From: Penaeus vannamei
Taxonomy: Eukaryota; Arthropoda; Malacostraca; Decapoda; Penaeidae
Reading direction: 5' to 3'
Length of the DNA stretch: 16,773 nt
Assembly: GCF_042767895.1 (NCBI RefSeq)
Contig: NC_091571.1
Coordinates: 7,865,688 to 7,882,460, forward strand
The translations under genes were made by a program, and so were the position numbers. This document shows positions 10,317 to 16,773 of this stretch, one piece after another (position 1 is the stretch's first letter; each line of letters begins with the position of its first letter). The notes below the pieces were generated by a model. It was given only the letters and a program-made list of their open reading frames with translations, was not told the origin of the DNA and did no database searches.

Positions 10317-10745
10317 TTCATCATTATTATCACCACAATTAGTGCTGTTATTGAGGCTGTTGTAGTTGCATTAGCACTTAGCTAATGTTGTTGTTGTATT
10401 TATTATTATTGTAGTAATTATTATTAGTAGTAGTAGTAGTAGTAGTAATGGTCGTAGTAGTAGTAGTAGTAGTAGTAGTAGCAACAGTATTACCATTAGT
10501 ATTATCATTATTATTGTTATTATTATTACCATTATTATAATTTAGTGATATCACTTTCATTATTGTTCTTTGTAGTGGTTGCAGTAGTGTATGGTAGTGA
10601 TATTGATATTATCGTTGCTGTTGTTATGATCATTATTATCGTTACTTTTGTCAAGTTAGTGTTATTATTTTATATAATTATTATTATCATTGTTACATCG
10701 TGACTCATTATCACTCGTATCATCATTATAATGATTATCGATGAT
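10317..10745. repeat. Degenerate ATT/GTT/TAG trinucleotide field
   Basis: Trinucleotide-phased AT-rich sequence. Two cleaner (TAG)n blocks lie at 10425-10447 and 10454-10481, surrounded by ATT, GTT and ATC units. The Asn/Thr-rich minus frame 10378-10560 is a repeat translation. Confidence 0.88.
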
Positions 10746-11355
10746 AATACATACGACTTCTAACACTACAGCTATTGTTACTACAGCTACTAGCAGGACT
10801 ACCATTGGATACCGGAATGCCATGGAAATTTAATTCCAACACACACACTACTCAGTTCCTTTTATAATAAGCATTAAGTTACTTCTATTACAGGTGACAC
10901 TTTAGTAAAACGTCTTTCATATTCACTCTTATGAAAATGTAGTGCCACGTTAGGTAGGTAATATTTCCGTATTGAACATGAATGCTTCACTGCGTTGAAC
11001 ATTAATTATACATCTGCGTAATAACGAATGTCAGTCTCTAATCATGCTTACACTAAATCTATATCATGATAAGATGTGATTTTCACACAGAAGTAAACAT
11101 TATTCATAATCGAATTTAATTTGAACAAGGGAAGTTGAACACGAAAGAGTTGTATGAGACTAAGCACCAGTCAGAATCGTACTTGATGTGAATGAGGGTC
11201 ATATTAAGGTTAAAATTATTTCCAGCTAGACACAACGTGTATGGTTGTCACACTACGCTAAACTGCCATTCATACTCGAGCCTCACGCGTTGATACTCAC
11301 GAATCCGAGCCCATACCTCTCAAGAAAGCGTCACACTCTTACAGGTTGTGTCCGT
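10746..11355. other. Unique AT-rich stretch with no gene
   Basis: About 600 bp of ordinary AT-rich, stop-rich DNA. No frame above 60 codons, no terminal repeats and no tRNA-like promoter boxes were seen. TAATTA occurs at 11003-11008. It could be plain intergenic or intronic DNA. Confidence 0.5.
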
Positions 11356-11401
11356 GTCACATTCGGCGGCCAAGGCAAAGTGTGATTCGAGTGTGACGTC
11401 A
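11356..11401. promoter_or_regulatory. Imperfect inverted repeat with perfect CRE palindrome
   Basis: GTCACATTCG (11356-11365) and CGAGTGTGAC (11388-11397) are reverse complements with one mismatch, separated by 22 nt. The right arm overlaps TGACGTCA at 11394-11401, the full palindromic CREB/ATF response element. It lies at the exact left border of the pyrimidine-rich block. Binding is inference. Confidence 0.35.
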
Positions 11402-11418
11402 GGGCCCTCTCCTCTCTT

Positions 11419-11508
11419 CCCCTCCCTTCTTCTCTCCTTCTCACCCCTCCCCTCCTCTCTCATCCCCTCCCTTCTTCTCTCCTTCTCACCCCTCCCCTCC
11501 TCTCTCAT
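11419..11508. repeat. Exact 45-bp tandem duplication
   Basis: The segment 11419-11463 is repeated without a mismatch at 11464-11508. Each copy begins CCCCTCCCTT and ends CTCTCTCAT. Identity suggests a recent duplication. Confidence 0.95.
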
Positions 11509-11799
11509 CCCCTCCCCTTCTTTCTGTCCTCTCCTCCCCTCCCTTTCTCTCTCTCTCCCCCTCCCCTCCTTCTCCTTCTCCCCCTCCCTTCCTCTCTCCT
11601 CTCTTCCTCTTTTCCCCCTACCCTCTTTGTCTCTCTTCTCCCTCCCCCTTCCCTCCATTCATGTCTCTCACTCTCCTCCCCCCTCCCTTCCCTCTCTTCT
11701 CCCCTCCCCTCCCTTCCTCTCTCCTCTCCCTCTCCATCCCTCCCCTCCTTTCCCTTCCCTCCCCTCCCCTCCCCTCTTTCCTCCCCTTCCCGCCACTCC
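11509..11799. repeat. Irregular CCCT/CTTC pyrimidine tract
   Basis: Nearly pure C/T on the + strand with no clean period. It joins the 45-bp duplication to the minisatellite. Confidence 0.85.
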
Positions 11800-13090
11800 C
11801 CTTCCCTCTTGTGATACGGCCTTCTCCCTCCTCTCTTGTGACACGATCCCCTCCCTTTCCCCTTGTCACACTCCACCCCTCCCTCCCCTCCTGTGACACG
11901 TCTCCCCTCCCCCCCCTTTCTGTGACAGCCCCCCTTTTATCTATGACTACGACCCCCCCCTTCTCTTTGTAACACAACCCCCCCCTTCTGTAACACGGCC
12001 TCCCCCCCTCCACCCTCCTGTGATACTACCCCCCTCCCCCCTCCGCATGACACCCCCCTTCACCCTCCTGTGATGCTACCCCCTCCCTCCCCTTCCCATG
12101 ACAACCCCCTCCATCCTCTCCTGTGATGCTACCCCCTCCCTCCCCTGCCGTGACACCTCCCCCTCCACCCTCCTGTGATACGCTACCCCTCCCTCCCCGC
12201 CCATGACACCCCCCTCCACCCTCCCTGTGATAATACCCCCTCCACCCTCCTGTGATACTACCCCCTCCACCTGCCCTCCTGTGTATACTACTCCCCTCCC
12301 TCCCCTCCCATGACACCCCCCCTTCCACCCTCTCCTGTGATACTACCCCTTCCTTCCCCTCCCGTGACACCCCCCCTCCACCCTCTTGTTTTACTCACCC
12401 TCCTCCTTCCCCTCCCATGACAGCCCCCCTCCATCCACCTGTGATACCTACCCCCCTCCCTCCCCTCCCATGACAACCCCCCTCCACTTTCCTGTTTTAC
12501 TACCCCCTCCCTCCCCTCCCGTGACACCCCCCCTCCACCCTCCTGTGATACTACCCCCTCCTTCCCCTCCCGTGACACCCCCCCCCTACATCCTCCCTGT
12601 GACACTACCCCCTCCTTCCCCTCCCATGACACCCCTCCTACATCCTCCTGTGACACCCCTACCCTACTCCTACCCCTCCCATGACACCCTCCCCCTCCAC
12701 CCTCCTGTGATAGCTACCCCCTCCCTCCCCTCCCGTGACACCCCCACCTCCACCCTCCTGTGATACTACCCCCTCCTACCCCTCCCGTGACCCACCCCTC
12801 CACCCTCCTGCGGACACTACCCCCTCCCTCCCCTCCCGTGACACCCCCCTCCACCCTCCTGTTTTACTACCCTCCTCCCTACCCCTCCCGTGACCCCCCC
12901 CCCTCCACCTCCGTGATGCTACCCCCTCCCTCCCCGCCCATGACACACCCTCCTCCACCCTCCTGTGACACCCCCTCTCCCCCTCACCCTCCTGTTTTAC
13001 TACCCCCTCCTACCCCTCCCGTGACCCCCCCCCCCTTCCACCCTCCTGTGATACTACCCCCCCTCCCCCTCCCGTGACCCCCCTCCCCCC
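11800..13090. repeat. Dimeric ~52-bp minisatellite
   Basis: About 48 half-units averaging 26 bp (range 21-31), each marked by a TGAC or TGAT word in C-rich sequence. From about 12010 two types alternate: A (CTCCC then RTGACAC) and B (CACCCTCCTG then TGATACTAC), giving a ~52-bp dimer. Alternation breaks at 12228, 12253 and 12283, where three B units are adjacent, and again near 12966-12996. A B variant with GTTTTAC replacing GTGATAC occurs near 12389, 12495, 12862 and 12995. The left end (11812-12000) is more diverged. Unit lengths are not multiples of three, so the long Gly-rich minus frames are not genes. Confidence 0.93.
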
Positions 13091-13313
13091 CCTCCCCCTT
13101 TCGTACCTGGTCACAGCCGCGATCAGTCGCCAGGAACGCGCTTCGTCACAGTACCTGACGCAGTGACAGTTGCAATAAAGTAGACGGATTGAAAGATTGA
13201 ACTTGCAACATCCGCAGGGAAACTGCCGTGATAATGTATATAATGACAAGTGGGGAGAGACGCTGTGATTTTGTTCTATTTTATAGTTTTTTAGTTTTTT
13301 TTTTCCTTTTGTA
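13091..13313. other. Unique spacer right of the minisatellite
   Basis: Repeat-free for about 170 bp, then T-rich. It contains an isolated AATAAA at 13174-13179 without other 3'-end context. No gene is called. Confidence 0.45.
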
Positions 13314-13340
13314 TTTTTTTTTTTTTTTGGGGGGGGGGGG
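13314..13340 (+). repeat. T15G12 homopolymer junction
   Basis: Fifteen T directly followed by twelve G. The length of both runs is likely to be uncertain in any assembly. Confidence 0.95.
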
Positions 13341-13365
13341 TTGTATTCATACCATTGCAGTGATA

Positions 13366-13452
13366 TTATTTGCAGCTGCAAGAGCGATGAATGGAGTGAT
13401 AAACATTCTCGTTGACTTTGGTGGAAATATTGATGACGATGATGGTTTTTAG
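13366..13452 (+). pseudogene. Possible ankyrin-repeat fragment
   Basis: The plus frame gives 28 residues before a TAG at 13450-13452. Read gap-free against the general ankyrin repeat pattern, AAR (13375-13383), VINILVDFGGNID (13396-13434) and DDDDG fall at the positions normally held by the AA pair, the IVKLLL helix, the glycine turn and the D/N-I/V-N/D hairpin. Only about two thirds of one repeat is present, the TPLH start motif is missing, and no second repeat lies in frame. A TTATTTGCAG acceptor-like word ends at 13375. It could be the last piece of an exon, a pseudogene scrap or a chance match. Confidence 0.22.
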
Positions 13453-13930
13453 TTATTGGAGAACGAAAACTCATAAAAAAGAAAGTACATAAAAGAAAGA
13501 AGAAAAAAAATGTAATTACTAATTTACTCTTAAATTTAGTGCTCATTTCCCCCTTTCATTCTTTTTCAAACATCATTGCGAGTGATAAAGTTTAAAAACT
13601 AAATAGACGCAGTTGCAGACACGAAAAAAAAATAATCAAAGAACAAAAGCACAGCATGTCTCCATGATTGAATGTTAGACACGGCACATAACCGCATATC
13701 CGTTTATTCAAGAACATGAGATACGCGGATGAATAAGACATGCAACTATCACTCACTTTCATCCAGGTGCGAACATCCCATGCATAACGGGGCAGGAGTA
13801 ATTATCAAGAAACGTGTCAGCTGATGAATCATGCACGGAGCGACTAACCTACGGCGGGAATCCGACCTTTACAGATATCAAACGCTGGTGCTTTTGTTTT
13901 ATCCGTTTCTCTTGGAGTGTCTCTATTTAT
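13453..13930. other. Unique AT-rich stretch
   Basis: About 480 bp without repeats beyond A runs. TAATTA occurs at 13513-13518 and 13799-13804, and the E-box CAGCTG at 13818-13823. No gene is recognised. Confidence 0.45.
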
Positions 13931-14039
13931 CCGTCGGATATTTTTCGTTCTCTCGCGCGCTAGCTTGCTCTGTCTTGTCTGTTTCTCTCTTTCGAGATCT
14001 CTTCTTTAGTCATCTGTTTGTCACTTTCGCTCTCGCTCG

Positions 14040-14090
14040 ATAGCTATCTGTCTTTATCTCTCTCTCTCTTTCTCTATAGCTATCTGTCTT
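14040..14090. repeat. Duplicated ATAGCTATCTGTCTT word
   Basis: The 15-bp word at 14040-14054 recurs exactly at 14076-14090, 36 bp away, in a TCTC-rich context. It is a small local duplication at the edge of the (CT)n array. Confidence 0.85.
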
Positions 14091-14094
14091 TCCT

Positions 14095-14378
<284 letters not shown>

Positions 14379-14442
14379 CCCTCTCTCCCTCTATCCCTCT
14401 CTCCCTCCATCCCTCTCTCCCTCCATCCCTCTCTCCCTCCAC
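14379..14442. repeat. 16-bp tandem repeat, four copies
   Basis: CCCTCTCTCCCTCCAT at 14395-14410 and 14411-14426 is identical. The copies at 14379-14394 and 14427-14442 differ by one base each. More CT-rich sequence follows to 14500. Confidence 0.95.
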
Positions 14443-14591
14443 CCTTCCCTCTCTCTCTCTCTCCCTCTTCCTCTCTCTCTCTCCCTCTCTCTCTCTCTCA
14501 CTCAAGACCCATGTATTATGTACGAATGACCAAGGGCGCTGATAATGAGGCCAGTGGCGGTGGTATTCTCACCTGCTGCTTGTTGTCGTTC

Positions 14592-14625
14592 TTTTGATTT
14601 TGATTTTGATTTTGATTTTGATTTT
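14592..14625. repeat. (TTTTGA)n hexanucleotide repeat
   Basis: Five perfect TTTTGA units plus TTTT. It translates as alternating Phe-Asp, which is not a gene. Confidence 0.97.
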
Positions 14626-14626
14626 G

Positions 14627-15085
14627 GTAGTGGTGGTGGTGGGAGGGAGTTAGGGTGGATAGGGTGGTGGTGGGGTGGGAGGGAGTTAGGGTGGATAGGG
14701 TGGTGGTGGGGTGGGAGGGAGTTAGGGTGAATTGGGTGGTGGTAGGAGGGTAATAGGATGGTTGCAACGAGGAGGGAGGGAGGAATGTAGTTTAGGGTGA
14801 ATAGGATAACGTTGATAGGATAGGAAGGGGTTTATGGTGAATAGGGTTCTGGTGGAAGTAAAGTCGAATAGGGTGGTTGTGGTGGCGAAGGACAGAGGGA
14901 AGTAGTTAAGGGTGAATAGGGTGATACTGGAAGATGGGAAGGATTTTAGGGTGAATAGAATTATGGGATTTTAGGGGAAAAGGGAGGTGTGGAGGGGAAG
15001 GAGGGAGGATTTGAGGACGAATTGGATGAAGGTGTGGGGAAGGGAGGGAGGGAGGGAGGGAGGGTTTTAAGGATGAATTGCCTGG
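14627..15085. repeat. G-rich minisatellite, 36-bp unit with TTAGGGTGAATAGGG core
   Basis: Two identical 36-bp copies (14641-14676, 14677-14712) and a third diverged one (14713-14748). Rightward, the core TTAGGGTGAATAGGG recurs in degraded form near 14791, 14830, 14862, 14905, 14944 and 15064 at roughly 35-45-bp spacing, and a (GGGA)n run closes it at 15041-15064. The homogeneous left end and decayed right end give a clear gradient. It contains TTAGGG words but not in telomere-like head-to-tail phase. Confidence 0.88.
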
Positions 15086-15463
15086 GGCAGTAAGGAGGAA
15101 AGTGATTTAAAAGGTGAAAAAGGGTGACGATAATGATAGCCGAAAAGCACAGAGAGAACGACTATAACAACGAATCCCAATATCGCGAAGGACTTGAAAT
15201 ACAAAACGAGAGAAACGGAAAACGGCCCGCCGCTCGGTCGAAAACTCGTCCTCGATCCGCAGATGGCGTAGGTCCCCCTCGAGCCCCACGGTGGAGGGAC
15301 ATGTACAATCTGCGCAGCGCCACGTCAACAGTCACCCGCAGGAAGGGAAATTAGTAGCCCCGTCAGGAAAACATGTGGGATTCTGGCGAGGGAGACGCGA
15401 GAACAGTCCCCACTTGCCTGCAGGTTTCTCCCTCAGACGGCGTGATAAGAGAGGGAGGGATGA
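15086..15463. promoter_or_regulatory. Unique island with CTCF-like word
   Basis: Repeat-free, moderately CpG-rich island between two purine repeats. TCCGCAGATGGCGT (15256-15269) fits 11 of 14 positions of the CTCF consensus CCASYAGRKGGCRS, including the whole AGRKGGCR core. Short open frames on both strands are unrecognised. Insulator function is inference. Confidence 0.25.
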
Positions 15464-15582
15464 GGGAGGAGGAGGAGGAGGAGGAGGAGGAGGAGGAGGA
15501 GGAGGAGGAGGAGGAGGAGGAAGGAGGAGGAGGAGGAGGAGGAGGAGGAGGAGGAGGAGGAGGAGGAGGAGGAGGGGGGGGG
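15464..15582. repeat. (GGA)n trinucleotide array with G9 end
   Basis: About 36 GGA units, interrupted once by an extra A at 15521-15522, ending in G9 at 15574-15582. It reads as poly-Glu or poly-Gly depending on frame, and the single-base interruption switches frame, arguing against coding. Confidence 0.97.
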
Positions 15583-15649
15583 ATGGAGAGAGAAGGAAGG
15601 AGAGATAATTAGGGAGATGAAGGAGAGAGAGAGGGAGAGAGAAAGAATG
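15583..15649. repeat. GA-rich purine tract
   Basis: GAGA/GGAA-rich sequence with an included TAATTA at 15606-15611. Confidence 0.8.
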
Positions 15650-15791
15650 ACAGACAGACAGACAGAGACAGAGAAAACCAGAGACAGACAGAGAAAGAAA
15701 GAAAACAACAACAACGAGAGAGACAGAGAGACAAACAGACTGAGAAAACCAGAGACAGACAGACAAAGAAAGAAAACAACAACAACGAGAG
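15650..15791. repeat. 71-bp tandem duplication
   Basis: The 50-bp segments 15671-15720 and 15742-15791 differ at one base (GAGAAAG versus GACAAAG). The 21 bp preceding each are also similar, giving a 71-bp period. Each unit contains GACA tetramers, GAAA units and a CAACAACAACG block. Confidence 0.93.
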
Positions 15792-15865
15792 ACAGACAGA
15801 CATAGACAGACACAGACACAGAGACAAGCAGCGAGAGAAAAAGAGAGCGCGAGAGCGAGAGAGGA
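15792..15865. repeat. GACA/GAGA decayed repeat
   Basis: Irregular GACA and GAGA units continuing the 71-bp tandem, ending in GAGCGCGAGAGCGAGAG. Confidence 0.8.
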
Positions 15866-16720
<855 letters not shown>

Positions 16721-16773
16721 GGAGAGAGAGAGAGGGAGAGAGAGGGAGAGAGAGGGAGAGAGAGGGAGAGAGA
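16721..16773. repeat. (GGGAGAGAGA)n tandem at window end
   Basis: A 10-bp unit, AGAGGGAGAG in the phase starting at 16731, repeats four times plus a partial and runs off the window edge, so its full length is unknown. Confidence 0.95.

Noticed and set aside
10746..11355. Decayed transposable element
   Set aside because: No terminal repeats, target duplications, coding remnants or poly-A tail could be found by eye.
12026..12656. Long Gly/Arg-rich collagen-like frames on the minus strand
   Set aside because: They are translations of the C-rich minisatellite. Half-unit lengths vary between 21 and 31 bp and do not keep frame, and several frames are open together.
11419..13090. CRISPR-like array
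   Set aside because: Repeats are diverged, contiguous and pyrimidine-rich, with no unique spacers or associated genes, in eukaryotic-type DNA.
13174..13179. Polyadenylation signal AATAAA (also at 5656-5661)
   Set aside because: No upstream coding exon and no clear downstream GT-rich element. The word is common by chance in AT-rich DNA.
14640..14725. Interstitial telomere array suggested by TTAGGG
   Set aside because: The word occurs once per 36-bp unit and never head-to-tail as hexamers. It is part of a longer minisatellite.

Overview
Eukaryotic, essentially non-coding DNA. The best guess is a penaeid shrimp or a related decapod crustacean. The reasons are an extreme density of long perfect microsatellites of many motif classes, long G/C homopolymers, and short unique islands of ordinary base composition between them. 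There are no bacterial-style genes, operons or Shine-Dalgarno/start pairs, and I found no credible tRNA or rRNA gene. By hand tally, roughly two fifths of the non-N bases lie in simple, low-complexity or minisatellite DNA. The organism call is inference, because no diagnostic gene is present.

Layout: 1-1273 is a polypyrimidine tract, a 105-bp (CA)n array and a stop-poor unique block ending at an assembly gap of exactly 500 N (1274-1773). 1774-2940 holds compound repeats around two unique islands rich in homeodomain, AP-1, POU and TCF words. 2940-3806 is mostly C/T-rich. 3807-5870 is a long largely unique stretch containing a CpG-dense segment (4020-4265) followed by a TAATTA-bearing AT-rich island. 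5871-7084 has (CA)43, a 12-bp tandem and (CTTT)20-(CT)22. 7085-7912 is unique. 7912-9000 is almost entirely pyrimidine on the + strand. 9001-9924 contains (TG)29 and two unique islands. 9929-10745 is a decayed T-rich tandem and a degenerate trinucleotide field. 10746-11400 is unique and ends in a perfect CRE palindrome.

11403-13090 is the most distinctive element. It is a strand-asymmetric pyrimidine block holding an exact 45-bp duplication and then a ~1.28-kb minisatellite of about 48 half-units of ~26 bp, organised as alternating A/B dimers of ~52 bp. 13091-13930 is unique and contains a short ankyrin-repeat-like reading frame. 13931-14500 is a 280-bp (CT)n array and a 16-bp tandem. At about 14.5-14.6 kb the repeats switch from pyrimidine-rich to purine-rich on the + strand: a 36-bp G-rich minisatellite, (GGA)n, a 71-bp tandem and a terminal 10-bp tandem running off the window. 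A compound (TA)(TGTA)(TG) array lies at 16283-16419.

No complete protein-coding gene can be supported. Most long open frames are translations of simple repeats. The non-repetitive islands are the best candidates for function, probably as intergenic or intronic cis-regulatory DNA. That rests on motif words alone and needs cross-species alignment.
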